This document shows positions 1 to 8,348 of a stretch of DNA of 27,166 nucleotides, piece by piece. Within the stretch, counting starts at the first letter, position 1; every line of letters starts with the position of its first letter. This DNA comes from Bacillota bacterium (GTDB taxonomy: Bacteria > Bacillota_I > Bacilli_A > RFN20 > CAG-826): positions 1-27,166 of the forward strand of contig DNPJ01000088.1 in the NCBI GenBank assembly GCA_003501485.1, written 5' to 3'. The translations under genes were made by a program, and so were the position numbers. Under the pieces are notes generated by a model, which did no database searches, was not told where the DNA came from, and saw only the letters and a program-made list of their open reading frames with translations.

Positions 1-468
1 AGTATGTATTGTAATGAATGAGCCATAAAATAGCAATAACAATTGATATTATTGTAGCAATGCATTCAACAATAAATAAGGAAAAAGATATGCAGCGCCT
101 TCTTCGACAGAAAGAACTATTATTTCAAAAATGAAATAAAAAGGAAGATGAAAGGAAGGACCGCCACAAATGAATTGAAAAGACCTTAGGTCTGCTCTTT
201 TAAGCAAAGTGAGTCCACATGGTGATGAAGATGTTTTTGGGCAATGAATCAAAGAAGCCGACGAGGAAAATCGTCAGGGGAAGAAAGAAAAAGATGTATA
301 AGCTTCACCGCAATGATTTAAATTTATTTACCAAAATGAGGCTACATATTAATGGCATTTCATTCATGCTCTTTTAAGTGTTTGCTCATCACATATATGG
401 AATACAATTCTCATTATCTTATAGACAATAAAAACGAAAAATATTCAATTTTTGTATTAATGTGAATT
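1..468. other. Stretch without a supportable gene
   Basis: No convincing coding region is visible here. A 67-codon minus-strand reading frame (49-252) has an unprotein-like composition and no ribosome binding site. A short, very basic plus-strand frame (219-377) is also unconvincing. Near the left edge, a minus-strand frame without a start codon (about 1-130) spells an Arg cluster followed by one long hydrophobic segment, so it could be a remnant or the edge of a membrane protein gene. Small hairpins are present: AGACC/GGTCT at about 181-193 and GACGA/TCGTC at about 259-275. Neither has a clear U-tract on the minus strand. Confidence 0.4.
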
Positions 469-1572
469 TTAATTAAGCGATGATAATAAATCGCGTTTCC
501 TAAACCTAACAATAGGAATTATCAAGCATAATGCTGATATGAGCAATGAACATCCTAAAGCAATAAAAAGCATTAATGGATTGATAAATATGAAAGACGC
601 ATTAATACCAAAAAGCGAGGCTAAATAAGAATTGCCAAAAATATTAATGATAATTACAAATATAATTGAAAAGATAAATGCAACAAAACAGGCAATTAAT
701 GGAATAGTCGCTAAAGGAATAATGGATTTAAATTTGTCGTATCCAAAACATCTAATAAGTGATAGATTTTTTTCTTCATTCTTTTCAACTGATATAAGGA
801 AGAAAAATAGCAAGAGTGCACTTATAACAACAAGTATGGCGGCGAATAAAAGCGAGAAACCTGATGCTGTTGTTATGTAATCTTTTTTAGAACTCATAAA
901 AAATGTTGCGCCATTTATTCTACTAAAAGCAAATCTACCACTTTTGTCTATTCCTTCTACAGCGTTAATCGCAGAATTTATTTTGGAGTCAACATTAAGT
1001 CTAGAAATTATAATATTTTCAAAATTAGTGGTTTGGTTATAATCATTAATTATTTCGTTATATTGATTCTCTTTTGCGTAAAGCATATAAGCTCCATTCG
1101 AGTTACCAAATGATTTATAAATGTTTGATTCAAAATTCAAGTAACCGATTTTTATATCTCTCTGCTTAATTTTTGTTCCATCTGAAAATTTAGTCATTGA
1201 AAACACGATACTACTTAGAGCTGATTTCAAATCATTTTTAATTTTGTCAATAAAATCATTTGTTATTTTATCAACTCGCTCTTTTGAATAAAATCCTTCA
1301 ATTGTTTCGCTTGTATCCCAATCGTTTACATAAAGTGTTGTCGAAAGCATTAGAACAAAATAGAAATTTTTAAGAATATCTTGTGTTTTTTCATCAGAAG
1401 AATAAAAATCAAGTTCGTTTTCTTCTTTAAATCTTTTATTAAAAAATTCTGTTGCTCTTTCTTTTAATAAAGTTAACTCATCTCCTGTTGGAAGTCCATT
1501 TTGACTTATATATTCTCCGCATGCTAAATAACTCAAATAAGGAATAAATGCATTTGATTTACTAAATAACAT
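469..1572 (-). CDS. FtsX-like permease half of a split ABC transporter (probable pseudogene fragment)
   Basis: This is the C-terminal part of a MacB/FtsX-type ABC permease. It contains the end of a large extracytoplasmic domain (about residues 1-225), a transmembrane helix at about 232-258, two more at about 283-310 and 328-356, and a short basic tail. This is the usual ending of FtsX domains. The frame is the same as that of the upstream ATPase half (1630-3333). The 19 codons between the TAA at 1630-1632 and this ATG contain no stop, so the two are one gene interrupted by a single nonsense codon. The ATG at 1570-1572 has no ribosome binding site and lies inside the ectodomain, so it is unlikely to be a natural start. 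Efflux or release of a lipid or peptide substrate is the family role; the substrate is unknown. A sequencing error at the stop is possible. Confidence 0.75.
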   Translation of the reverse strand: MLFSKSNAFIPYLSYLACGEYISQNGLPTGDELTLLKERATEFFNKRFKEENELDFYSSDEKTQDILKNFYFVLMLSTTLYVNDWDTSETIEGFYSKERVDKITNDFIDKIKNDLKSALSSIVFSMTKFSDGTKIKQRDIKIGYLNFESNIYKSFGNSNGAYMLYAKENQYNEIINDYNQTTNFENIIISRLNVDSKINSAINAVEGIDKSGRFAFSRINGATFFMSSKKDYITTASGFSLLFAAILVVISALLLFFFLISVEKNEEKNLSLIRCFGYDKFKSIIPLATIPLIACFVAFIFSIIFVIIINIFGNSYLASLFGINASFIFINPLMLFIALGCSLLISALCLIIPIVRFRKRDLLSSLN

Positions 1573-1629
1573 ATTTAAAGGAATGTCGTTTCCAAAACTT
1601 TTATATGATGAAAATCCGGTATTCCAATC

Positions 1630-3333
1630 TTAGTATGTTTTAAAGTCAAATCTTATTACTTTTGAAAAATCTTTATAACAAGATGAATTTGGAAGTGTGT
1701 AACTTGTTGGAAGCAGTTTACTCAAATAATACATTGAAATTCCATATGGATTTGATGAGTCAACTTCCACAAAATTACTTTCATCCAGTATAGACAAACT
1801 TCCAATTTCTTGTTCTTCGCCATCAATTTCAAGTCGTGTTGGACTATTTAAAACGGTCACATTCGATTTAATAGGATAGGCGTCAGGAGAAACGTAAAGA
1901 AGATTTTTTGGATTTGAAAGCGAATATCCATAATCGTATGATGTTGATTCACCAGATAATTTGGCGGAAAAGTCTGGATAAGTATCATGCGTGTCGTATT
2001 TTCCACAGTCGATAATCCCAACTACTTCATATGTAACAAGCCCAATTGTGAATTTTGGATTTAAATCTAAAAACCTTTCCATTGATGTTATTTGATCTTT
2101 TCTTATGGTCGTGCCAAAACCATATTTTTTAAACATATTAAACGAAGTTTCACTTATTAAAACATCTGTTGACTTCATGGGTTTACTTCCACATAAAAGC
2201 GGATAGTGTTTTTCTACATATGAATCATATCTGCAAAAATTAGAGAAAGAACCAAATCTATAATCTACTTTTTCTATATTATTAATGTCGTTTGGTAACA
2301 AAGAAAATTTTAATGGACTTGTCAATATATTATTAAGACATGGCAGAACAACAAAATCTTCATTCTTTTTAAGCTCATTAATTTCATCAATTGTATAGGA
2401 AGCATAAATTGTGTCATTATTTTTTAAGCGTTTTACAAAAGCAAGCGAATTTTCACCTGTTTCAACCATCATGGATTGGACTGACCTTGTAGTATCATAT
2501 TGATTAAAAGAAAAACCAAATATTGATAAAGCAGAAGTAAGCGCTAAAAGAATAGATGCAAAAGATGATCTAAATCCATATTTCTTAAATAAAGAAACAC
2601 CAAAATGAAATATTCTTTTGATAGAAAGAGGTTCTTTTTTATCTTTCTGTTTAAAACTTGTTATTTCTTTAAAAGCTTTTGGTTTATTTTTAAGCTCACC
2701 ATCTTCAAGATTTAAAACAATTGGTTTAAAAGGTTTTAATATTTCGGTTTCGTGAGAAGAAAATATAATTAATCTATCTTTTGATAAATCTTTTAATAAC
2801 GAGAATAGATTAATTGAGTTTTCTTTATCAAGCGCTCCAGTGGGTTCATCTGCCAAAATGACTTTAGCGTCTTTTGCTAATGCTCTTGCTATTGAAACTC
2901 TTTGCTTTTGTCCGCCTGAAAGTTCACTAATTCGTCTTTTCTCATATCCTTCTAGACCTACAAGTTTTAAGCATTCAATAGCTTTATCATCACCAACACT
3001 ATTAGGGCAAACGAGCTTAACATTTTCTAAAACAGATAATTCTTCGAAAAGACAATATTGTTGGAAAACAAAAGAGATAGCATCCGCTCTAAAAGTATCG
3101 AGTTGTTTTTGAGAATATGCCACTATATCATCATTACCGAAAAATATATTTCCAGAATCAGGTTTGAGTAGACCTCCAAGCATTCCAAGAAGAGTTGTTT
3201 TTCTTGAACCAGAATGTCCTTTTAGTTGAAAGAAACCTGTGTTAGGAAATGTATAGGAAAATTTTTTTAATGCGTGTACATCTTTTCCTATTTTTGTTTT
3301 GTACGTTTTATTTACATCTATTAGTTTGATCAT
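1630..3333 (-). CDS. ABC transporter ATP-binding protein with N-terminal part of FtsX permease, truncated by in-frame stop
   Basis: The N-terminal nucleotide-binding domain (about residues 1-220) is of the LolD/MacB type. It has a signature LSGGQ at 138-142, Walker B VILADEP with D-loop at 158-169, Q-loop glutamine near 91 and H-loop His194. A transmembrane helix follows at about 252-276, then an extracellular domain that stops abruptly at a TAA (1630-1632). The remaining ectodomain and three more helices continue in the same frame in 469-1629, so the intact protein would have had about 954 residues. The Walker A reads GHSGSRKTT (39-47): Arg44 replaces the invariant glycine before the catalytic Lys45, a GGA to AGA type change. 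Two independent lesions suggest a non-functional gene. The gene follows lysS after a terminator and has only a weak ribosome binding site. Confidence 0.8.
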   Translation of the reverse strand: MIKLIDVNKTYKTKIGKDVHALKKFSYTFPNTGFFQLKGHSGSRKTTLLGMLGGLLKPDSGNIFFGNDDIVAYSQKQLDTFRADAISFVFQQYCLFEELSVLENVKLVCPNSVGDDKAIECLKLVGLEGYEKRRISELSGGQKQRVSIARALAKDAKVILADEPTGALDKENSINLFSLLKDLSKDRLIIFSSHETEILKPFKPIVLNLEDGELKNKPKAFKEITSFKQKDKKEPLSIKRIFHFGVSLFKKYGFRSSFASILLALTSALSIFGFSFNQYDTTRSVQSMMVETGENSLAFVKRLKNNDTIYASYTIDEINELKKNEDFVVLPCLNNILTSPLKFSLLPNDINNIEKVDYRFGSFSNFCRYDSYVEKHYPLLCGSKPMKSTDVLISETSFNMFKKYGFGTTIRKDQITSMERFLDLNPKFTIGLVTYEVVGIIDCGKYDTHDTYPDFSAKLSGESTSYDYGYSLSNPKNLLYVSPDAYPIKSNVTVLNSPTRLEIDGEEQEIGSLSILDESNFVEVDSSNPYGISMYYLSKLLPTSYTLPNSSCYKDFSKVIRFDFKTY

Positions 3334-3461
3334 AACTCACAAAAATATAATATGGTTCCGAGTATAGTAATACACTATTCATATTTTACTTCTCTATTTT
3401 ACCAAACTTTTATATTTAATAAAAGATTGAACAATATCAATGCTCTAAAACAAAAGACAAT

Positions 3462-3505
3462 AAAAAGCGGAACCTGGTGAGCACTTACAGCGCTATAGGA
3501 ACCGC
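3462..3505 (-). terminator. Rho-independent terminator after lysS, with tandem U-U pairs
   Basis: Read on the minus strand, GCGG-TT-CCT pairs with AGG-TT-CCGC, leaving two opposed U-U pairs in the stem. An inner hairpin AGCGCT-GTA-AGTGCT sits within it, and TTTTT follows. It lies 22 bases past the lysS stop, which suits a terminator that separates lysS from the ABC transporter gene. Confidence 0.7.
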
Positions 3506-3527
3506 ATAATTATTATATAACTTCTAT

Positions 3528-5024
3528 TTATTTTTTGGAAGAATCTCTCATGCAAGGGAACAAAATAACTTCTCTAATGCTTTGTTGATTTGTCATAAGC
3601 ATAACAAATCTATCAATGCCAATGCCAATTCCGCCTGCAGGAGGCATACCATATTCAAGAGCTTCAAGGAAATCAGTGTCCATTTCGCTTGCTTCTTCAT
3701 CGCCGAGTTTCTTTGCTTCAAGCTGAGCAACAAAACGTTCTTTTTGATCAATTGGATCGTTTAATTCTGAATATGCATTGCCATATTCCATTGCTCCAAT
3801 AAATAACTCAAATCTATCTGTGAACATTGGGTTGTCTTTCTCTTTTTTTGTAAGAGGAGATACTTCAATAGGATAGCTATGAACAAATGTTGGTTCTTGT
3901 AGATATGGATCACATTTTTCTTCAAAGAATGCATTTAAAATAAACCCAACACTAGTCCAGTGCTTTTCAACTTTAATACCATTTTCTTTTGCAAGTTGAA
4001 CAGCTTTTTCAAAAGTCATATCTTTACTTGAAAAGTCAATGCCGGTTGCTTCTTTAACAACGTCAACCATTGTTACCCATTTAAATGGTTTTCCTAAATC
4101 AAGTGTTTTATCGCCAAACGGAATTGTTGTAGAACCGACAACTTTTTTAGCAACTTCTCTAAATAAATTTTCACAAAGATGTCTCATATCTTGCAAGTCA
4201 CCATATGCTTGATAAAGTTCCACTGTTGTGAATTCAGGATTGTGTTTTGTGTCCATTCCTTCATTTCTAAATAAGCGGCCAATTTCATATACACCTTCCA
4301 TACCACCAACAAGAAGTTTTTTAAGTGGTAATTCAGTAGCAATTCTTAAATAGAAATCTTTATTTAATGCATTGTGATGTGTGATAAATGGTCTAGCTGC
4401 AGCGCCACCTAAAATAGGAGAAAGAACGCTTGTTTCAACTTCAACAAAACCTTGGCTATCAAAATAATTTTGAATAGCGCGAATAATTTTTGGTCTTGCC
4501 AAAGCAATTTTCATCGAATCATCATTCATAATTAAGTCGACATAACGATGACGATATCTTTCTTCAACATCTGTAAGACCATGATATTTTTCTGGAAGTG
4601 GTCTTAGCGACTTTGTTAAATGAGTATATTTTTCAGCGCGAATTGTCATCTCACCAGTTCTTGTGAGCATAACGCGTCCGCAAACACCGACGATATCGCC
4701 TATGTCCGCTAATTTGAATAATTTATATGCTTCTTCCCCTACTACATCGATGCCAACATATACTTGAATTCTACCTGTGACATCTTTGATATTCATAAAT
4801 GAAGCTTTGCCCATGCGACGGATGGACATGATTCTTCCTGCGACTGTTACATAAACTCTGTGTTCATCTAATTCTTCGTTTGTTTTTCCGTCACATTTTT
4901 CATGAACAGATTTTACTGTATCAGTTCTTTCAAATTTTTGTCCGAACGGATCAACACCTAATTCTTGATATTTGGCAAGCTTGTCACGACGAGCTTGTTC
5001 TTGGTCTGTAAATTTTTCTTCCAT
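3528..5024 (-). CDS. lysS: Lysyl-tRNA synthetase, class II
   Basis: Charges tRNA-Lys with lysine in the cytoplasm. The 498-residue length is normal for bacterial class II LysRS. An N-terminal OB-fold anticodon-binding domain (about 55-160) precedes the class II catalytic core. Motif 2 is clear around FRNEGMDTKHNPEFT, and motif 3 is clear near the C terminus as PPAGGIGIGIDRFVML. The start at 5024 has a GAGG ribosome binding site eight bases upstream. An extended -10 element (TGCTAGAAT, about 5044-5052) suggests its own promoter, since dusB upstream ends in a small terminator hairpin. It is the last gene of the conserved tilS-ftsH-dusB-lysS block. No anomalies are seen. Confidence 0.97.
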   Translation of the reverse strand: MEEKFTDQEQARRDKLAKYQELGVDPFGQKFERTDTVKSVHEKCDGKTNEELDEHRVYVTVAGRIMSIRRMGKASFMNIKDVTGRIQVYVGIDVVGEEAYKLFKLADIGDIVGVCGRVMLTRTGEMTIRAEKYTHLTKSLRPLPEKYHGLTDVEERYRHRYVDLIMNDDSMKIALARPKIIRAIQNYFDSQGFVEVETSVLSPILGGAAARPFITHHNALNKDFYLRIATELPLKKLLVGGMEGVYEIGRLFRNEGMDTKHNPEFTTVELYQAYGDLQDMRHLCENLFREVAKKVVGSTTIPFGDKTLDLGKPFKWVTMVDVVKEATGIDFSSKDMTFEKAVQLAKENGIKVEKHWTSVGFILNAFFEEKCDPYLQEPTFVHSYPIEVSPLTKKEKDNPMFTDRFELFIGAMEYGNAYSELNDPIDQKERFVAQLEAKKLGDEEASEMDTDFLEALEYGMPPAGGIGIGIDRFVMLMTNQQSIREVILFPCMRDSSKK

Positions 5025-5043
5025 AATAAAAACCTCGTAATGT

Positions 5044-5052
5044 ATTCTAGCA
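5044..5052 (-). promoter_or_regulatory. Possible extended -10 promoter of lysS
   Basis: The minus strand reads TGC-TAGAAT, an extended -10 form, about 20 bases before the lysS start codon. No good -35 box is visible, which extended -10 promoters tolerate. The inferred leader would be about 13 bases and would include the GAGG ribosome binding site. Confidence 0.35.
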
Positions 5053-5104
5053 TAATAAGAGCGTCTTTATAAACAACTCATTAAAAAGAATTACACAAAA
5101 ATTC

Positions 5105-5127
5105 CAATAAAAAGCAATAAAATTGCT
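5105..5127 (-). terminator. Terminator hairpin after dusB
   Basis: On the minus strand, AGCAAT-TTT-ATTGCT forms a perfect six-pair stem followed by TTTTATTGG. It begins four bases after the dusB stop. The stem is AT-rich, so termination may be partial. Confidence 0.55.
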
Positions 5128-5130
5128 ATA

Positions 5131-6132
5131 TTAATAGTCTTTCGCTAATTTTAGTTCTTTGTTGAAAGCAATAAAATCATCTAATAATTTATCAAATTGA
5201 TTTTTATTTATGAGATTAATTGCTATTTCGTTTTTTATACGTTTTGTGTTTGGATATCCATTAAAGAATTTCGGTGCAATTCCGCGAAGAAGCATCATCG
5301 CTCTATATTCACCTTTTTCTTTGATCATGAGGTCAGTTAAAAGGCGGAGATTTTTAATATTTTCTTCAAGGCTTATACTTGGCAATTTTTCACCAGTTGT
5401 TAAATATGTATCAATTTGTCTAACAAGATGAGGGTTCCCTATTCCTCCACGAGCTACCATAACAGCAGTGGCTTTAGTAATCTCCATCGCTTTAATAGCG
5501 TCATCAAGAGAAAATATATCTCCACTTATTATCAAAGGAACTGTCGTCTTGCTTCCCAAATCTTTTGCGAGTTCATACCTGGCATTACCACCATAGCATT
5601 GAGCCGTTGTTCTCACATGAAGCGCAATAGCGCTAACACCGGACCTTTCTAAAGCGGCAATATTTTCAAGAAAATTGATGCTATCCTCATTCCATCCAAG
5701 TCTTATTTTCGCAGTAACAGGTTTTGGGGAATGTTTTACTAATGCAGTCATTAAATCTTCTAAATACGCTGTATCTTTTAACAAAGATGAGCCTGCACCA
5801 GTTTTAGTTACTTTAGGAACTGGACAGCCTAGATTAACATCGAAAATATCAAAATTTGGGTTCTCTTTTAAAACAATATCCATTGCCTGCATAAGCGTTT
5901 CTTTGTCACTACCAAATAATTGAATAGCAACAGGCCTATCGATATCACTTGTTTTTATATAATCAAAGGTCATTTTATTGTTATATGTAAGTCCATGATC
6001 AGATACCATCTCAGTAACTGAAAGACCAACACCAAAAGGCTTCATAAACTCACGATAAGACAAAAAAGTTATTCCTGCCATAGGAGCTAAAACAACATGC
6101 GATTTAATATTAACGTTTCCTATTTTCCACAT
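5131..6132 (-). CDS. dusB: tRNA-dihydrouridine synthase, DusB type
   Basis: An FMN-dependent enzyme that reduces specific uridines in the tRNA D-loop to dihydrouridine, using NADPH. The TIM-barrel family signatures appear in order: APMAGIT near the N terminus, NLGCPVPKV with the catalytic cysteine, KIRLGW, ALHVRT, and the FMN-phosphate site ISGDI...MVARGGIGNPHL. The C-terminal helical domain is present. I chose ATG at 6132 (MWKIGNVNI..., 333 residues). A longer frame from a TTG at 6162 would translate through the preceding hairpin into a Leu-rich stretch that the family does not have. The gene follows ftsH with a hairpin between them, and no good ribosome binding site precedes the ATG. Position next to lysS matches B. 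subtilis. Confidence 0.93.
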   Translation of the reverse strand: MWKIGNVNIKSHVVLAPMAGITFLSYREFMKPFGVGLSVTEMVSDHGLTYNNKMTFDYIKTSDIDRPVAIQLFGSDKETLMQAMDIVLKENPNFDIFDVNLGCPVPKVTKTGAGSSLLKDTAYLEDLMTALVKHSPKPVTAKIRLGWNEDSINFLENIAALERSGVSAIALHVRTTAQCYGGNARYELAKDLGSKTTVPLIISGDIFSLDDAIKAMEITKATAVMVARGGIGNPHLVRQIDTYLTTGEKLPSISLEENIKNLRLLTDLMIKEKGEYRAMMLLRGIAPKFFNGYPNTKRIKNEIAINLINKNQFDKLLDDFIAFNKELKLAKDY

Positions 6133-6139
6133 AAGTAGT

Positions 6140-6160
6140 AAAAGGGAGGCAAAGCCTCCC
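6140..6160 (-). terminator. GC-rich hairpin between ftsH and dusB
   Basis: The perfect stem GGGAGGC-TTT-GCCTCCC is followed on the minus strand by TTTT, then ACTACTT and the dusB ATG. It starts nine bases after the ftsH stop. It probably acts as a terminator or attenuator of ftsH transcription. The only strong purine-rich tract before dusB is locked in this stem. Confidence 0.65.
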
Positions 6161-6168
6161 AATTATAA

Positions 6169-8199
6169 TTATTTATTTTCTTCGTTTGAGCTATTTTCAA
6201 CTGGATTTTCTTCTTTTATTTCAGTTGATGCAACATCAATGATTTTTTCTTCTTTATCAAGAGTTCTATGTTCAAGAAGATATGTAATCTCTTCTGCAGT
6301 AATAGTTTCATTTTTAAGAAGTGTTTCCGCAATAAGAATAACATCATCTTTGTTTTCATTAATGATTTGACGTGCTTTTTCATGAGCTTCATCAATAATC
6401 TTACGAACTTGATTATCAATTTCATAAGCAACTTGAGTTGAGAAATTCTTTTGAGTTGATGTATAATCACGACCCAAAAAGACAGAGCCAGAATCTTTTT
6501 CATACTGAATAGGTCCTAATGTCGACATTCCGTATTCTGTAACCATGCTTCTTGCAATGCGAGTCGCTACTTCAATATCATTGCTTGCACCAGTTGTGAC
6601 ATCTTTAAAGAAAATCTCTTCAGAAGTTCTACCACCTAAATAACCAACAATTCGTGCTTCGAGTTCGGCTTTGCTAAGAAGGAATCTATCGTCCTCAGGA
6701 GTCATCATGACATGACCACCTGTTCTTCCACGAGGAATAATAGTAATTTTTTGAACTTTATCGCTATGTGGAAGTTTAAGTCCAATAATAGCGTGACCAG
6801 CTTCATGATATGCAACGGTTTTTCTTTCTTGATCATTCATCCCTTTAGATGATTTCGCTGGACCTGCAATACGTCTATCGATAGCTTCATCAATATCTTT
6901 TAAAGAGATCATTGGTTCGTTTTGTCTTACCGCTAAAATTGCGGCTTCATTAAGAATATTTGCAATATCAGCGCCAGAGAAGCCTGTCGTTCTTTGCGCT
7001 AAAGCGGCAAAATCGACTTTTGGATCAATTAGTTTGCCACGAGCATGAACTTTAAAGATTTCTTCACGTCCTTTTTTGTCTGGAAGATTAACAGTAATAA
7101 TTCTATCAAAACGTCCAGCACGAAGAAGAGCAGGATCGAGAACATCTTCTCTATTCGTCGCAGCGATGACGATAATACCTGAATTATCTTCAAAACCATC
7201 CATTTCAACTAATAATTGGTTAAGAGTTTGTTCTCTTTCATCGTTGCCACCACCAAGACCAGCACCACGTTGGCGACCAACTGCATCAATTTCATCGATG
7301 AAGATTAAGCACGGAGCGGTTTGCTTTGCTTTTCTAAACATATCTCTAACACGTCCAGCACCAACACCGACAAACATTTCAACAAAGTCTGAACCGGAAA
7401 TGCTATAAAATGGAACACCCGCTTCTCCTGCAACTGCTTTAGCAAGCAATGTTTTACCAGTTCCTGGAGAACCGACAAGTAAAATACCTTTTGGAAGTTT
7501 TGCACCATATTTAGTGAATTTTTGCGGTTCTTTTAAATATTGTACAACTTCTTGCATTTCAGCTTTTTCTTCATCACATCCTGCAACATCAGAGAATCTA
7601 ATTTTGCTTGTGTCAACTTTTCTAGCGCGACTCTTATTAAAATCCATCGCGCGGTTATTTGAACCATTAACTGAATTTGCAAGTCTAGAAAACAAGAACA
7701 AAGCAATAACAATTGTGACACCAGAAATGATAATTGTTGGTCCCCATTGTTCAAACCAATTTGTTTCAAATGCGTAATGATCGACATAACCGGCATTTGT
7801 GGCGGTAGGATATTTTACTTTATATTCATCAATCGCCTTTTTAAACTCAGTTGCATATGATTTATGTTCTTCATAAGTTCCTGTTTCTGCATTATAAACA
7901 TCAAAACTATAATTGTATGCATGGGAAGAACATGTAAATGAATAACGTCCTTCTTTGTTTGTTGCTTGATTTACATAAATTCCTTCGACTGTAACAACTG
8001 TCTGCTTGTCATAAACTTCTGCTGTGCGAATATCGTTTTGTTCTAACATCACATCGATATTTGATGGTGTCCAGTTATCATAATGTTTAATATTCATTGA
8101 AACCATTAAAGCAATAAAACTTCCAATGGCTAATAACATCAATAGATAAGGAAGTATTCTAGCAAATACACTTCTTTTTTTGCCGTTTTCATTGTTCAT
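6169..8199 (-). CDS. ftsH: ATP-dependent zinc metalloprotease FtsH
   Basis: Membrane-anchored AAA+ protease that degrades unassembled membrane proteins and short-lived regulators. The 676 residues show TM1 at about 14-35, an extracytoplasmic domain of about 115 residues, and TM2 at about 153-172. The AAA module follows, with Walker A GSPGTGKT (243-250), Walker B LIFIDE (about 298-303) and the second region of homology (ATNREDVLDPALLRAGRFDR). The zinc protease domain has HEAGH at 465-469 and the third ligand Asp541 in the GASND motif. The acidic C-terminal tail is typical. The ATG at 8199 has a perfect AGGAGG site. A promoter with two palindromes lies in the 149-base gap after tilS. In B. subtilis hpt lies between tilS and ftsH; here it is missing. 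Confidence 0.98.
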   Translation of the reverse strand: MNNENGKKRSVFARILPYLLMLLAIGSFIALMVSMNIKHYDNWTPSNIDVMLEQNDIRTAEVYDKQTVVTVEGIYVNQATNKEGRYSFTCSSHAYNYSFDVYNAETGTYEEHKSYATEFKKAIDEYKVKYPTATNAGYVDHYAFETNWFEQWGPTIIISGVTIVIALFLFSRLANSVNGSNNRAMDFNKSRARKVDTSKIRFSDVAGCDEEKAEMQEVVQYLKEPQKFTKYGAKLPKGILLVGSPGTGKTLLAKAVAGEAGVPFYSISGSDFVEMFVGVGAGRVRDMFRKAKQTAPCLIFIDEIDAVGRQRGAGLGGGNDEREQTLNQLLVEMDGFEDNSGIIVIAATNREDVLDPALLRAGRFDRIITVNLPDKKGREEIFKVHARGKLIDPKVDFAALAQRTTGFSGADIANILNEAAILAVRQNEPMISLKDIDEAIDRRIAGPAKSSKGMNDQERKTVAYHEAGHAIIGLKLPHSDKVQKITIIPRGRTGGHVMMTPEDDRFLLSKAELEARIVGYLGGRTSEEIFFKDVTTGASNDIEVATRIARSMVTEYGMSTLGPIQYEKDSGSVFLGRDYTSTQKNFSTQVAYEIDNQVRKIIDEAHEKARQIINENKDDVILIAETLLKNETITAEEITYLLEHRTLDKEEKIIDVASTEIKEENPVENSSNEENK

Positions 8200-8247
8200 T
8201 TTGTTGTCCTCCTTTTATATATAACTCGTGAGTAATAATTGTTCTAA

Positions 8248-8303
8248 TATTCTAATAGAATAATATCAAAATCGACTTTTTTGTAAATGCTTAATTGCAT
8301 TTA
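8248..8303 (-). promoter_or_regulatory. ftsH promoter with two palindromes
   Basis: On the minus strand, a -35 box TTTACA (8282-8287) and a -10 box TATTAT (8260-8265) are 16 bases apart. The palindrome TAAATGC-N6-GCATTTA (8284-8303) overlaps the -35. A second palindrome, TATTCTA-A-TAGAATA (8248-8262), covers the -10 edge and the likely start of transcription. Neither resembles the CIRCE (HrcA) or CtsR heptad operators. They are candidate operator sites for ftsH. Confidence 0.5.
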
Positions 8304-8348
8304 GTAAATATAATATACAATCAATTTTTAAAAATTACCTTAAAAACA

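Noticed and set aside
1..130. Minus-strand frame with an Arg cluster and one long hydrophobic helix at the left edge
   Set aside because: No start codon exists in the frame and a stop precedes it. It could be a gene remnant continuing outside the window, but it cannot be supported.
49..252. 67-codon minus-strand reading frame
   Set aside because: It has no ribosome binding site, atypical composition and no recognisable family. Left as uncalled.
219..377. Short, very basic plus-strand frame of 52 codons in the left edge region
   Set aside because: It is Lys/Arg-rich like a small ribosomal protein but matches none that I know, and its ribosome binding site is poor.
1630..1632. Stop codon reassignment or programmed read-through as explanation of the split transporter
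   Set aside because: TAA ends many genes in this window, including lysS, dusB and ftsH, and no recoding signal is seen. A nonsense mutation is simpler, especially given the Walker A change.
3467..3505. T-box-like sequence (AGGAACCGC) on the plus strand next to lysS
   Set aside because: No plus-strand gene follows it, and lysS lies on the other strand and upstream of it. The minus-strand terminator explains the symmetry.
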